Below, piece by piece: positions 7,929 through 16,162 of a DNA stretch of 64,000 nt (its first letter is position 1; each line of letters begins with the position of its first letter). This stretch comes from a virus, in the IMG/VR virus record IMGVR_UViG_3300008952_000013, positions 1 through 64,000 of that record. The stretch is one strand, 5' to 3'. The notes below the pieces were generated by a model. The model worked only from the letters and a program-made list of their open reading frames with translations, was not told the origin of the DNA and did no database searches. The position numbers and the translations under genes were made by a program.

Positions 7929-8681
7929 ATGGCAAGGAAGAGAAGAAAGAACAGAAAGAGAATGGTCAAGTCTAGTACTTCAAAAACCATTAGTGTTGAT
8001 AGGTATACTGATCTTGAAGATTGTGAGTTATATATTGTAGATAGATTAACTTCTATAGACTGTGATCTCACCAAAGGGGTTATTAAGTTTTTACAACCAG
8101 AAGATTCAGAAGAGTTTGATTGCTCAATTAATATGAGTCAGGTTGATAGTGCTAGAAAACTTTTGCAAATGATATTTTTCTTAGCAAACAATGAAGCATT
8201 TACCAAGAAGCACATTTTTGATTTGATTCATGTGGCATCTCTAGATTCTTACAGCAAGGAAAGAGATAAGGTCTTAAATGATCTCTATCGTGGTTTTAGG
8301 CATGTTGTTCTCTCTAAAGACAATATAATGAAAAACCATTATTTTTGGTGGATTGAGAAACATGCTGATGATTTGAAAGAGAGTTTTTTTGATGGCAAAA
8401 CTCCTGAAGAAATAGAGGAGTTAAGTGATGAAGGTCTTGATCCATCTGATGAAAGTAAATGTGGTGAAAGATATTTTTCATTTGTGGGGAGAAGTTGGGT
8501 TAGTTATTTAAATCGTCTTCCAAGTCACCTAATGAAAAATGATTCTGATATGGCTATGGTTTTTCAAGCTCAAGGAGATCCTCAAGAGGCAGAATCTGTT
8601 GAGGCTAATATTTATTTTGATAACATCTATTTTGATTATTCAGATGAAGACTTTAAGTCTTTAAAAAAGGAGTCAGCATGA
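7929..8681 (+). CDS. Hypothetical protein, paralogue of the 10069 product
   Basis: The ATG follows AAAAAAGGAGTC, the ribosome site used throughout this operon; an upstream TTG at 7911 lies before that site and is rejected. The basic N-terminus (ARKRRKNRKRM) is followed by a segment around residues 60-95 (SARKLLQMIFFLANNEAF, then IFDLIHVAS) that resembles part of the 10069 protein. The function is not known to me. It probably arose with that protein from one ancestral gene. Confidence 0.65.
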   Translation: MARKRRKNRKRMVKSSTSKTISVDRYTDLEDCELYIVDRLTSIDCDLTKGVIKFLQPEDSEEFDCSINMSQVDSARKLLQMIFFLANNEAFTKKHIFDLIHVASLDSYSKERDKVLNDLYRGFRHVVLSKDNIMKNHYFWWIEKHADDLKESFFDGKTPEEIEELSDEGLDPSDESKCGERYFSFVGRSWVSYLNRLPSHLMKNDSDMAMVFQAQGDPQEAESVEANIYFDNIYFDYSDEDFKSLKKESA

Positions 8682-9370
8682 CAGATAAATGGGATGTTAA
8701 AAGCTATCAAAAGAATAGGGAACTTGGCGTAATGCCAAACACCATCATGGATAGTAGGCTAACTAATGTGTTGGATGATTATCTTGAAGACAGAGAAAAA
8801 CAAGTTGCCATAACAACTAACATGGAACTGTCTGTATTGGATAGGGAAGATTACTTCTTGGGTAGGAAGAACTATAGGTTGTCACATAAATTTCCCTATA
8901 AAAGGGTTGATATATCTTATGATACTTATACTCCTTGGGAAGATGATAAGTCTATTTATGAGCTTAAAAACTCTACAGAATATCGTGACGAAGACACAGA
9001 AACATTCTTCATTAAAAGCACAATGACCAATAAGATTCTTGTACAAAGATTAATGATTCTTGTAATTGAAGATGTGTTTTTTCTTGATGAAGAAGTTGAG
9101 GATTGCTTCAAGTATTTTACAGAAGCTAAGGTGACCTATAATTTTAAGTATTCCAATAGAAATAATTTTGAACTTAAGTATGATAGGGAATATGATAAGT
9201 TAGCTGAAGGGTATTTTGATTTTGATTCCTATTGGAGCAATAGAGATGAGATAGATTGTGACCATAATAGTTTTGAAATTGAGACTTTAACTGATAGTTC
9301 TTTTGAGTCAAAAGTTCAGCATTATGATTGGAATTGGAAATTAAATAAAGATGTTAGGAGTTTGTTTTAG
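8678..9370 (+). CDS. Hypothetical acidic protein, 230 residues
   Basis: It starts in an ATGA overlap and has the AAAAAAGGAGTC ribosome site upstream. The product is rich in Asp, Glu and Tyr, especially in the last 90 residues. No domain is recognised. Its acidity matches the other proteins of this operon. Confidence 0.65.
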   Translation: MTDKWDVKSYQKNRELGVMPNTIMDSRLTNVLDDYLEDREKQVAITTNMELSVLDREDYFLGRKNYRLSHKFPYKRVDISYDTYTPWEDDKSIYELKNSTEYRDEDTETFFIKSTMTNKILVQRLMILVIEDVFFLDEEVEDCFKYFTEAKVTYNFKYSNRNNFELKYDREYDKLAEGYFDFDSYWSNRDEIDCDHNSFEIETLTDSSFESKVQHYDWNWKLNKDVRSLF

Positions 9371-9408
9371 GGAGTTAACTTAAACAAATGAAAAAAAAAG
9401 GAGTCAAA

Positions 9409-9813
9409 GTGTCTCTCATAGGGATAAAACATCAACCACCAACCCCAAACCCTAATGGTGTAATCAATGAAGAATTCATCCCTTATTTAAAAAGGGGGTT
9501 TAATCTAAATGAGGATGAAATTAAAGACTATAAAAGGTTGAGGAAAAGATCTTTAAAGATTTACAACATCATTAAGAAAACAGGGGCGTGTAACGCACCA
9601 GATTCATATGGTAATTATGAAAGTTTTTTCTTTAGAGATGATGGAACTGAAATAGATTTCTTCTTGGGGAAAGAAGAAATATTACAGCAGATCATAGATT
9701 TTGAAGAAAAATTGGGTCTTTATAAGAAGATTTATGGAACAACTGATCCACCTTGTCATAGTGACTTGGAGTCTGTTCATTATGGTGAGAAGGATATAAC
9801 GTTTTTTTGTTAA
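9409..9813 (+). CDS. Hypothetical protein, 134 residues
   Basis: GTG 9409 was chosen because AAAAAAAAAGGAGTCAAA ends directly before it; the in-frame ATG at 9388 would place this ribosome site inside the gene. The product begins SLIGIKHQPPTPNPNG; the SSB at 36592 also starts MSLIGIK, which is probably coincidence. No family is recognised. Confidence 0.6.
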   Translation: MSLIGIKHQPPTPNPNGVINEEFIPYLKRGFNLNEDEIKDYKRLRKRSLKIYNIIKKTGACNAPDSYGNYESFFFRDDGTEIDFFLGKEEILQQIIDFEEKLGLYKKIYGTTDPPCHSDLESVHYGEKDITFFC

Positions 9814-9826
9814 AAAAGGAGTCTAA

Positions 9827-10084
9827 ATGGGATACTGGAGTGAAGTTCAGATAGAGTTAGATGAAAAGGAATCAGAAAAAGAAGAAGCTATTAGTATGGG
9901 TTATGATGAAGACTATCTTTTTTCTTTGTTTGGGGATAATTGGGTTGAGTATGTAGATTTTTTTTATGAGTCAGATGAATATGATTATTCAATTTTTGAA
10001 GATAAGGCTACAGAATTAGAGAAAAAAGGCATAGCCCATTGGCAATTGGAAGAAAAAAAGGAGTCCATATGTCTGAGCAATTGA
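9827..10084 (+). CDS. Small very acidic protein, 85 residues
   Basis: The ATG follows AAAAAAGGAGTCTAA. More than a third of residues are Asp or Glu, with Tyr and Phe between them. Small acidic phage proteins sometimes mimic DNA or bind host enzymes, but nothing specific is recognised here. Its 3' end overlaps the next gene by 16 bases. Confidence 0.6.
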   Translation: MGYWSEVQIELDEKESEKEEAISMGYDEDYLFSLFGDNWVEYVDFFYESDEYDYSIFEDKATELEKKGIAHWQLEEKKESICLSN

Positions 10085-10551
10085 ACATTGAAGGTCTAAT
10101 AGTATCAGAGGAAACCACAGTTTCTGAAGAGATTGAGGGAGAGGTTACTGAAGAAGAACCAACGTTTTTGGATATGACCATCAGTCCAGAAACTGAATCT
10201 CTAATGGAAGAGATGAGATCTGGACATTCAGTTTATGATCACTCTACCAAGAAGGTTTATTTTAAGAAGCTACCATCTATTCCACCTATTGGAATTAGTG
10301 AGTTTGATTCAAAAAAGAAGTTAGTTGATTGGATCTTTTTTCTAACAGGTAAGAAGCAATGTACAGTAAGAACTATTGATGATCTAGTCACTATTGCCAA
10401 CTCTATCCACACTCTAAAGGTAGAGCACTGTCCTACTAAATTGCCAGTTGATTTGATGGCAAGAACAGAGGATATAAACACAACCTATAGCCATGATAGC
10501 TGGAGAGATGAAGAAGAAGATGATACTCCATGCAATCAAGGTTCTAACTAA
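10069..10551 (+). CDS. Hypothetical protein, paralogue of the 7929 product
   Basis: The ATG at 10069 follows AAAAAAAGGAGTCCAT. The acidic N-terminus is followed by FDSKKKLVDWIFFLTGKKQ and RTIDDLVTIANS, which align with VDSARKLLQMIFFLANNEA and IFDLIHVAS of the 7929 product. The C-terminus is again acidic. The function is unknown. Confidence 0.65.
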   Translation: MSEQLNIEGLIVSEETTVSEEIEGEVTEEEPTFLDMTISPETESLMEEMRSGHSVYDHSTKKVYFKKLPSIPPIGISEFDSKKKLVDWIFFLTGKKQCTVRTIDDLVTIANSIHTLKVEHCPTKLPVDLMARTEDINTTYSHDSWRDEEEDDTPCNQGSN

Positions 10552-11331
10552 ATGACTAAACTTAAACTTAGTGATTTGTTGTCTAAGGCTCCAATAAAAA
10601 ATCCAACAGTTGGATTAGAGGGAGCATTATTGAATGAGTTATTTGATGCATTTGAGGATGGTAGAGTTTTTTCCTCTAAAAATGCGTTAAGTGTAGTGAA
10701 GAAGTATATGGATAAAAGATTGGATTATCTTGATCCATTTTATGATTTTAAAATGATGGGCAAAGTTAGTGAAAGATCTCAACAAACAAAATTGGGAAAA
10801 CTAATGGCAAAATTGTCCAATAAGGATGTTTTTTCTACTAATGGTATTAAATATACATTGATTAGTAGAAAGATTAATAATGGGAATAAATATAGGTTTA
10901 TTCCACACAGAGTAAAAAAGGAGTCTTTAATGAAAATTAAAGCAGTTACAGACCAAGAAGCTTTAGAGCAGTATGAAGAAGCAGCCACTCAACAACCAGA
11001 AGAAGGGTTTACACCTGAAGTTATATCTGCATCACCTGAAAAGGTTATGTTTAGTAGCTTTCAGTATGACTTTGCTACTGGAACTATTCTTGTAGAAGAA
11101 GGAGAAGATATAGCCCTTCCTATACACATAGCTCTTAACAGGGAGATTTCACATACAGAGGATATTGAAGGTAGAAAAGATGGCTCTGATGTGAGATGCG
11201 TAGATGTTTCATATATAACAGGTGCTACCACCAAAGATCAAGCTATCCAGACCATTATTTTGAAATTCACAAAAACTGGAAAACCTGGACAGTATTTTGA
11301 TAGTGATGGTTGGCTACATTCAAAAAGTTAA
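10552..11331 (+). CDS. Hypothetical protein with an internal start signal
   Basis: The gene abuts the previous stop and has only a weak ribosome site. At codon 127 (ATG 10930) there is a full AAAAAAGGAGTC site in frame, so a second 133-residue product may be made from the same gene. The N-terminal part is basic and the C-terminal part acidic, as if two genes had been fused. No family is recognised. A strong terminator follows. Confidence 0.65.
   Translation: MTKLKLSDLLSKAPIKNPTVGLEGALLNELFDAFEDGRVFSSKNALSVVKKYMDKRLDYLDPFYDFKMMGKVSERSQQTKLGKLMAKLSNKDVFSTNGIKYTLISRKINNGNKYRFIPHRVKKESLMKIKAVTDQEALEQYEEAATQQPEEGFTPEVISASPEKVMFSSFQYDFATGTILVEEGEDIALPIHIALNREISHTEDIEGRKDGSDVRCVDVSYITGATTKDQAIQTIILKFTKTGKPGQYFDSDGWLHSKS
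10915..10932 (+). promoter_or_regulatory. Internal in-frame ribosome site and ATG
   Basis: AAAAAAGGAGTC followed by TTTA and ATG 10930, in frame with the 10552 gene. The same 12-base word precedes at least five other genes of this operon, so an internal translation start is likely. Confidence 0.5.
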
Positions 11332-11356
11332 ATTCTGAAACGTCAGTATAACTGGA

Positions 11357-11395
11357 AGAGTCCTAAGAGCGTTAAGGAACTTAGGACTCTTTTTC
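11357..11395 (+). terminator. Rho-independent terminator
   Basis: A perfect 11-base-pair stem, AGAGTCCTAAG with CTTAGGACTCT, and a 12-base loop are followed by TTTTTC. It closes the 7929-11331 operon. Confidence 0.88.
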
Positions 11396-11484
11396 ATTTA
11401 AAACCAATTGAAACTTCTTATAAACCTAGAAGAAAGGAAAGAACTTTAGAGTTAGTAAAATTTAGATATTTGGGGTATAAGATA

Positions 11485-11766
11485 ATGATGGAACACATAC
11501 TTAAAATAGATGATGATAAAATAATAATTAGTCCAGGAAAATTTGAGGGAGAAAAATATTATGTGCCATACTATTATGATTTATATCTAGATGGAGCTTA
11601 TGATGAAATAACAGATGATGAAGAAATACTTTTTAAAATAGATGAAGATGATAAGGAAATGTTCCCTGAACTTTTACATGTAGACTCATTATATTTATTT
11701 CAAGATGATCAAGGTTTTATCTATTGTAGTGTCTCAGATGAGGAAGGGTTGACAATTGATATATAG
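11485..11766 (+). CDS. Hypothetical acidic protein, 93 residues
   Basis: The product is rich in Asp, Glu, Tyr and Ile (DDEEILFKIDEDDKEMF). Starts at ATG 11485, ATG 11488 or TTG 11470 are possible and none has a strong ribosome site. The frame stays open upstream to 11332 without a standard start, across the terminator. Function unknown. Confidence 0.5.
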   Translation: MMEHILKIDDDKIIISPGKFEGEKYYVPYYYDLYLDGAYDEITDDEEILFKIDEDDKEMFPELLHVDSLYLFQDDQGFIYCSVSDEEGLTIDI

Positions 11767-11778
11767 TGATGCTATCAT
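11749..11778 (+). promoter_or_regulatory. Sigma70-type promoter
   Basis: TTGACA, 18 bases, TATCAT, with TGC directly before the -10 (extended -10). It overlaps the end of the previous gene and lies 28 bases before ATG 11807. Confidence 0.65.
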
Positions 11779-11806
11779 AATACTATTGTTCAAAAAAAAG
11801 GAGTCG

Positions 11807-12028
11807 ATGGGGATGGAGATTATGAGTGAATCTGGTAGAGTGCAGAAGAGTTTTTGGTTAACCCAAGTTAGTAATCAGTATCTTAAGAGTGCCTCTAAGA
11901 AACTAGGCATTTCTCAGACAGGTTTTATCAACATGATGTTGAGTAGACTTAAGGAAAAAGAAGATAACAATCAGCCAATTATCACTATTAGAGAAGAAGC
12001 AGATCTTCCAGATTTGGTGAGCAAATAA
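11807..12028 (+). CDS. Ribbon-helix-helix type regulator
   Basis: ATG 11807 follows AAAAAAAAGGAGTCG; the frame is open upstream but lies within the promoter. The short basic beta strand RVQKSFWLT is followed by NQYLKSASKKLGISQTGFINMMLSRL, the strand-helix-helix arrangement of Arc/MetJ-like DNA-binding proteins. At 73 residues it is the usual size. A second protein of this kind is encoded at 13778. It probably represses nearby promoters, which is inferred from fold only. Confidence 0.55.
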   Translation: MGMEIMSESGRVQKSFWLTQVSNQYLKSASKKLGISQTGFINMMLSRLKEKEDNNQPIITIREEADLPDLVSK

Positions 12029-12029
12029 G

Positions 12030-12923
12030 GTGTTAAACAATAAGTTAAGTGGGTTCTTTCACCCTGACCAAAAGCTTGATGGATTCTTAGATAAAGAAGA
12101 AGTTAAGTTTGGTGGGTTTACTATTGAAGAGAGTAAAAAGTTTGTGGTTCATGAAAATTATACATCAGAGCTTGCACCAGAATACACTGAGTGCTTAGAT
12201 CCATTCATGAAGTATGAACCATGTTTGACATATAATCTAAAAAAAGACTCTGATGGCATTAAGGCAATTAATCAGTACACAGAAGAGAGATACCAACATG
12301 CCATCAGATTTGAGAAGTATGTATGGAAAGATCCTGAGAATCTGAAGTACAGGTGGATGATTAGCAGAATAGGAGAGATGGCTGTTGAAGAGGTAACTGG
12401 CAAGAGTGTATTAAATCTTAATCCAATGGTGGCTAGGTTCTCAGATCAAGAAGACTACAAAGAAATTGAGTGTGGTATTAAGTCTTTCTCATACAATGCC
12501 AGGTACTCTCACTTGCCATTGATTAATAACAAGACTAAAGAGCCAACTATACTTGTCTCTATCCTGCATAAAGAAGATTCATACTTGTGTTATGTGGTTG
12601 GTTATGCTACTCTGGAAGTATTGCTGGAACCAGAAAACTTAACCACTTCCAATATTAATAACAAAGAGATTCTTAAAAATAAGAAATCTTTCCATGCTTT
12701 TGATAAGTTGATTAGTCTTAACACACCTGAAAACTTAACCCTTCAGGATAAGATCAATAAACAAGAAGAATTCAACAACATCAAAGCAGATTACTTCAAG
12801 ATTATTAAGATACGTCAGGCTATCATTGAACAATATCAGAGGAGAATTGAAGATGAACAACCAAGACTTAATCACCATCCACAATCAAATTCAAACACAG
12901 AAGGACAAACTGCAACAGCTTAA
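12030..12923 (+). CDS. Hypothetical protein with restriction-like nuclease features
   Basis: A GTG start follows the previous stop by one base. In the middle the protein reads SRIGEMAVEEVTGKSV, then DQEDYKEIECGIKSF and a beta-rich segment, a layout like PD-(D/E)xK nuclease folds (helix with Glu, then a strand with acidic residue and Lys). The match is weak and may be wrong. The C-terminal 40 residues are polar and low in complexity. Confidence 0.5.
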   Translation: MLNNKLSGFFHPDQKLDGFLDKEEVKFGGFTIEESKKFVVHENYTSELAPEYTECLDPFMKYEPCLTYNLKKDSDGIKAINQYTEERYQHAIRFEKYVWKDPENLKYRWMISRIGEMAVEEVTGKSVLNLNPMVARFSDQEDYKEIECGIKSFSYNARYSHLPLINNKTKEPTILVSILHKEDSYLCYVVGYATLEVLLEPENLTTSNINNKEILKNKKSFHAFDKLISLNTPENLTLQDKINKQEEFNNIKADYFKIIKIRQAIIEQYQRRIEDEQPRLNHHPQSNSNTEGQTATA

Positions 12924-13074
12924 AGGTGCTAAACAACAGTTGATCCAGGAAATCAAAAAAGAGTTTCCTGAATTTGATGAAAACAATATCCCTGAAGAGT
13001 TCAAAATCTCTACTCAGATTAAAAGCAACCTAAACCAGATCAATAGTAAGCTCAATACCTTTAAGAAAGCATGA
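12853..13074 (+). CDS. Small coiled-coil protein, 73 residues
   Basis: ATG 12853 follows GAGGAGA and the gene overlaps the previous one by 71 bases in another frame. The product is almost entirely Gln/Lys/Leu-rich helix (IHNQIQTQKDKLQQLKGAKQ), a clear coiled coil. It overlaps the kinase gene by 4 bases. Function unknown. Confidence 0.6.
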   Translation: MNNQDLITIHNQIQTQKDKLQQLKGAKQQLIQEIKKEFPEFDENNIPEEFKISTQIKSNLNQINSKLNTFKKA

Positions 13075-13685
13075 TTGTTGCACTATCAGGTAAGCTGTCT
13101 AGTGGTAAAACACTTAGTGCCAGCTTACTCTACAATATGTTTAAAGAGTCTTCCTATAATCCCAAGTTGAAGTCTGTTGCCAAACCTGTCTACGAAATTG
13201 TCTCTACCCTAACTAATAAGAATATTAGTTATATACAAGATAATAAGACACAGATGTCGCAATATAGTAAAACCTATAGGGAACTCTTACAGCTTGTAGG
13301 GTTAAACTACAGAGAAGAACTATCTGAAGAAATATGGTTAGATATTCTATTCTCAGATAAATATAATTCTGATAATGATATCATTATAATAGATGACTTG
13401 AGGTTCCAAAATGAAGTAGATTACATCAAGAGAAAGGGTGAGTGTTTCTTAGTTAGATTGGAGAGATACTCAGATCCCATTAATACCAATCTTGTAGAAC
13501 AGATCGTTAAGGAATATGAACATAAAAAAAACATAGTGCAACACTCCAGTGAAACACAGTTGGATAATTTTAATGGTTGGAGCACTGTGATAAGCAATAA
13601 AGATGATATAGAGACACTGATAAAAAAACTGGAAAAAGAGGTCTACCAACCTGTGATAGAAAAGATGAGCACAATAAAGGAATAA
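13071..13685 (+). CDS. Deoxynucleoside monophosphate kinase
   Basis: A Walker A motif at the N-terminus (ALSGKLSSGKT), the IIIIDDLRFQNEVDYIK segment and a late HSSET/DNF segment match the phage T4 gp1-like dNMP kinase family. These enzymes phosphorylate dNMPs to dNDPs for phage DNA synthesis, which fits the dCMP deaminase at 27271. At 204 residues the length is normal. It starts in an ATGA overlap. Confidence 0.78.
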   Translation: MIVALSGKLSSGKTLSASLLYNMFKESSYNPKLKSVAKPVYEIVSTLTNKNISYIQDNKTQMSQYSKTYRELLQLVGLNYREELSEEIWLDILFSDKYNSDNDIIIIDDLRFQNEVDYIKRKGECFLVRLERYSDPINTNLVEQIVKEYEHKKNIVQHSSETQLDNFNGWSTVISNKDDIETLIKKLEKEVYQPVIEKMSTIKE

Positions 13686-13723
13686 AACTTTAACACTGTT
13701 TAATGTTATCTTGTATTATCTGT

Positions 13724-13753
13724 TTGAATAAGATACCAAATTCATAGTATAAT
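13724..13753 (+). promoter_or_regulatory. Probable sigma70-type promoter
   Basis: TTGAAT, 18 bases, TATAAT, located 25 bases before the 13778 start. It would transcribe the regulator and endolysin genes separately from the operon upstream. Confidence 0.6.
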
Positions 13754-13777
13754 AGCAGAAAATAATGGGGTAATATT

Positions 13778-13996
13778 TTGGCTAGAAAACAGACTTTTAA
13801 GAACAATGAGGTTAAGGTGTGGAAACAGTTTCCACTCAGAATTGATAATAGGCAACACCAATGGCTGAAGTCAATATCTGATGAAAAACAAATCTCAATT
13901 AACAAGATGATTAACGATGTTCTCAGTGAAGAGAGAGATCGCCAATTGTTTAACATCGAAGAATCCATTCCACTTTCAGGAGATGCTAATGAGTGA
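13778..13996 (+). CDS. Ribbon-helix-helix type regulator
   Basis: The product reads EVKVWKQFPLRIDNRQHQWLKSISDEKQISINKMINDVLSEE, a beta strand followed by two helices as in Arc/MetJ-like repressors, and is 72 residues long. The TTG start has TGGGG upstream. It overlaps the endolysin gene by 8 bases and lies behind its own promoter, so it may regulate that promoter. Confidence 0.6.
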   Translation: MARKQTFKNNEVKVWKQFPLRIDNRQHQWLKSISDEKQISINKMINDVLSEERDRQLFNIEESIPLSGDANE

Positions 13997-14585
13997 AGAG
14001 AATCAAGAAGTAACTGAAGAAGAGGACGCACCTAAGAAAAGAGGTAGACCTGCCAAAACTCAAGAACAAAAAGACCAAGAAGAGTTTGAAGGATACCTAC
14101 AACATGTATTTGATAATGAGGGTGGTCTGGCAGACGTAAAAGAGGATAGAGGTGGCTTAACTAAATATGGAGTCACTATCAAAACTCTTGGCAACTTCCT
14201 GGGTAGAGAAGCCACCAGAGATGAAGTAGTCGATATGACCCTAGAAACTGCTGCTGAAATCTATCAGAATATGTACTGGAAACCCTCAAGAGCAGGTCAA
14301 CTCCAAAAAGAACTTAGAATGACCTACTTTGATATGTGTATCAATCATGGTCAACGCAACGCTGTAACTATCCTACAGAAAGCTATCAATCGTAGAAATA
14401 AAGGTGGGATGCCCATCGTAGATGTTGATGGACTGATTGGTAAAAATACTATAAAATATGCGAAGAAGGTAGATGGTGACTCTCTCAGGGCAGAACGTAT
14501 GCTTTTTTTCGCTAATTTAGTGATCAAAAAGCCCAGGCAAATGCGTTTCTGGTTAGGATGGTATCGCAGATGCATTAGCACCTAA
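13989..14585 (+). CDS. Endolysin, GH108-type N-acetylmuramidase
   Basis: The motif DNEGGLADVKEDRGGLTKYGVTI, with the catalytic Glu in NEGG, is the hallmark of GH108 phage lysozymes, and the C-terminal half matches the accompanying peptidoglycan-binding domain (ILQKAINRR, VDVDGLIGKNTI). It degrades the cell wall at lysis. ATG 13989 has AGGAG upstream. The N-terminal 40 residues contain KKRGRPAKT, an AT-hook-like sequence not expected in an endolysin. No signal peptide is seen, so a holin is needed. Confidence 0.8.
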   Translation: MSEENQEVTEEEDAPKKRGRPAKTQEQKDQEEFEGYLQHVFDNEGGLADVKEDRGGLTKYGVTIKTLGNFLGREATRDEVVDMTLETAAEIYQNMYWKPSRAGQLQKELRMTYFDMCINHGQRNAVTILQKAINRRNKGGMPIVDVDGLIGKNTIKYAKKVDGDSLRAERMLFFANLVIKKPRQMRFWLGWYRRCIST

Positions 14586-14607
14586 AATCTAACCAAAATA
14601 TGCCCTA

Positions 14608-14638
14608 AAAACCCTGCAGAATCCTGTGGGGTTTTTTT
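14608..14638 (+). terminator. Rho-independent terminator after the endolysin gene
   Basis: AAAACCCTGCAG pairs with CTGTGGGGTTTT around an AATC loop and is followed by a run of T. It ends the + strand operon. Confidence 0.85.
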
Positions 14639-15433
14639 ATTGTCTAAAATCTGTCTGTTTGGGGGGTGAATTGACAGGATAATTATAAGGTTATGTAAGA
14701 TGGTTAATTGACAGTGGATAATTATATAGAATTGGATGTAGAACTCATGGATATTAAAAAAATAAAACGCTAAAAGCGTTTTATTTTTTTTTATCTCTTT
14801 CTCACCAAATCACAGTGAAATTATACCAACCTTGTCAAGGTAAAACAACCTTATTGCAGAATTTTTCTTAAAATTGTCCAAAAAAGGGGCAAAAAGGGCT
14901 AAAATGTCGTCATATGGTAAATTCCAATATCTGCAGGTTTTAGACATCTAAATGAACATAACAGAACAGAATGATCATATTTTGCTATGTTAAAGGCATT
15001 TTTGGTTCATAGTAGAACCTTAAAAGACAAAATTCACGAAAATATAGTCTAAAACCCTATTCAGAATGGTCACCAAATGAGAATTAGAGGGTCTAACCAC
15101 TCTAGAACGCCAAAAAAGCCCTTACAGAGCCTCTGAGGGGTCTTAAACAGCGTTTCAGGGGTCACAGAACATATAAAAACAGAATATCACCATCAGACAC
15201 CTGACTAGAATGCGATATTATGACCACCAGGTAGTATTATAGTGGGGAAAAGTGTCGCAAAACTGTCAGGTGTCATCAGAATATCCTACCATTAGGTAGG
15301 ATTATAGAACGTGTTAGAATTTTAACCCCCCAAAATCTAAAAAAGGGATATTTGCAGAATACCAAAAATATCAGAAAATAGCCCTTGGTACTGTTCCAGG
15401 TCAATAATGGTGTGCGCCTCTTTGCTTAGTGAT
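14639..15433. other. Non-coding interval between convergent operons
   Basis: No gene-like frame with a ribosome site is seen. It holds a bidirectional terminator (14756), two near-repeats TTGACA-GGATAATTATA and TTGACAGTGGATAATTATA at 14671 and 14709, and an inverted repeat GACACCTGAC (15196) / GTCAGGTGTC (15265). Two related words, GGTAGTATTATAG and GGTAGGATTATAG, lie at 15230 and 15295, the second within a hairpin CCTACC-ATTA-GGTAGG. A minus-strand TTGTTT-N17-TATAAT promoter-like site lies near 14830. Its role could be an origin, a small RNA or spacer DNA. Confidence 0.5.
14756..14793. terminator. Bidirectional terminator hairpin
   Basis: AATAAAACGC, loop TAAAA, GCGTTTTATT, flanked by A-rich and T-rich runs, so it can end transcription from either side. 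Confidence 0.75.
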
Positions 15434-15463
15434 ACAAAAGAGGGGAATTATCCCCCCTTTTGT
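15434..15463 (-). terminator. Terminator of the minus-strand early arm
   Basis: ACAAAAG-GGGG pairs with CCCC-CTTTTGT across AATTAT, 8 bases beyond the stop of the last minus-strand gene (15472). Confidence 0.7.
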
Positions 15464-15471
15464 AGTTTATT

Positions 15472-15864
15472 CTACAGAATCTCTTCTGAGATATCACCTT
15501 CAAGCAGATCATCAGATTCATCAAACAGGTCAAGTTGTTTTGCATCATCTGCAGAGTTACCATTTCTAGCCAAACTTAGAAGTTCAATCAGCTTATTGTT
15601 CATTTCATCTAGTTTAGCCTCAATACCCTCACTCCAACTCTTGTTGTTCTCCCTGGTTTCCTTGATCCTTTCTACTTTTTTCTTCATGGCTTTATCCATT
15701 GATTCTACCAACTGTTTAGCAGATTCTTTAGGATCAACAAACAACCTATGACCTTTATCAGTGGTCAAACATTCAATCTTTCCTGCATCAGCATATCTGA
15801 TTACACTGTTAGTGCTTTTGCCTGATATTTCAGCAACATCTGCTACAGTTCCAAACTCTCTCAT
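15472..15864 (-). CDS. MerR-like helix-turn-helix protein with coiled coil
   Basis: The N-terminal 45 residues (TVADVAEISGKSTNSVIRYADAG, then HRLFVDP) form a winged helix-turn-helix of the MerR/excisionase type, followed by a long coiled coil and an acidic tail. Such proteins bind DNA as regulators or partition-like adaptors. At 130 residues it lacks an effector domain. It overlaps its upstream neighbour by ATGA and is the last gene of the operon. Confidence 0.65.
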   Translation of the reverse strand: MREFGTVADVAEISGKSTNSVIRYADAGKIECLTTDKGHRLFVDPKESAKQLVESMDKAMKKKVERIKETRENNKSWSEGIEAKLDEMNNKLIELLSLARNGNSADDAKQLDLFDESDDLLEGDISEEIL

Positions 15865-16160
15865 CTTATATCTCCCCTTTTGTTAAACCAATCCAAAGCT
15901 TTAGTGGCTGAGTGATAAATGTGAGTTTCAGGATCTCTCCAACTGCACTCAATCCACTGTTGATAATGATCTTCTTCAGAGTCTATTAAATATTCTAGTG
16001 ACTCTTTCAAAGCTTTAACTCCTTCTTCATCAAACTTCTTAATTTCTTCAACTGTTGTTGGCATATCTAATCTCTCCCACATATTTTTCTCATGTGTTAA
16101 ATCACATTCCATACCATTAGGACATTCCCTATCTAATATGCAAGTTTCTAAACAGTTCAT
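15861..16160 (-). CDS. Hypothetical Cys-containing protein, 99 residues
   Basis: The N-terminus has four cysteines (CLETCILDRECPNGMEC) that could bind metal. The rest is acidic and helical with several Trp. It starts with GGGAT as ribosome site and overlaps the next gene as ATGA. No family recognised. Confidence 0.6.
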   Translation of the reverse strand: MNCLETCILDRECPNGMECDLTHEKNMWERLDMPTTVEEIKKFDEEGVKALKESLEYLIDSEEDHYQQWIECSWRDPETHIYHSATKALDWFNKRGDIR

Positions 16161-16162
16161 GT

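Noticed and set aside
11332-11484. Open frame upstream of the 11485 gene, reading through the terminator
   Set aside because: It has no ATG, GTG or TTG start and crosses a perfect rho-independent terminator; probably chance, though the composition looks coding-like.
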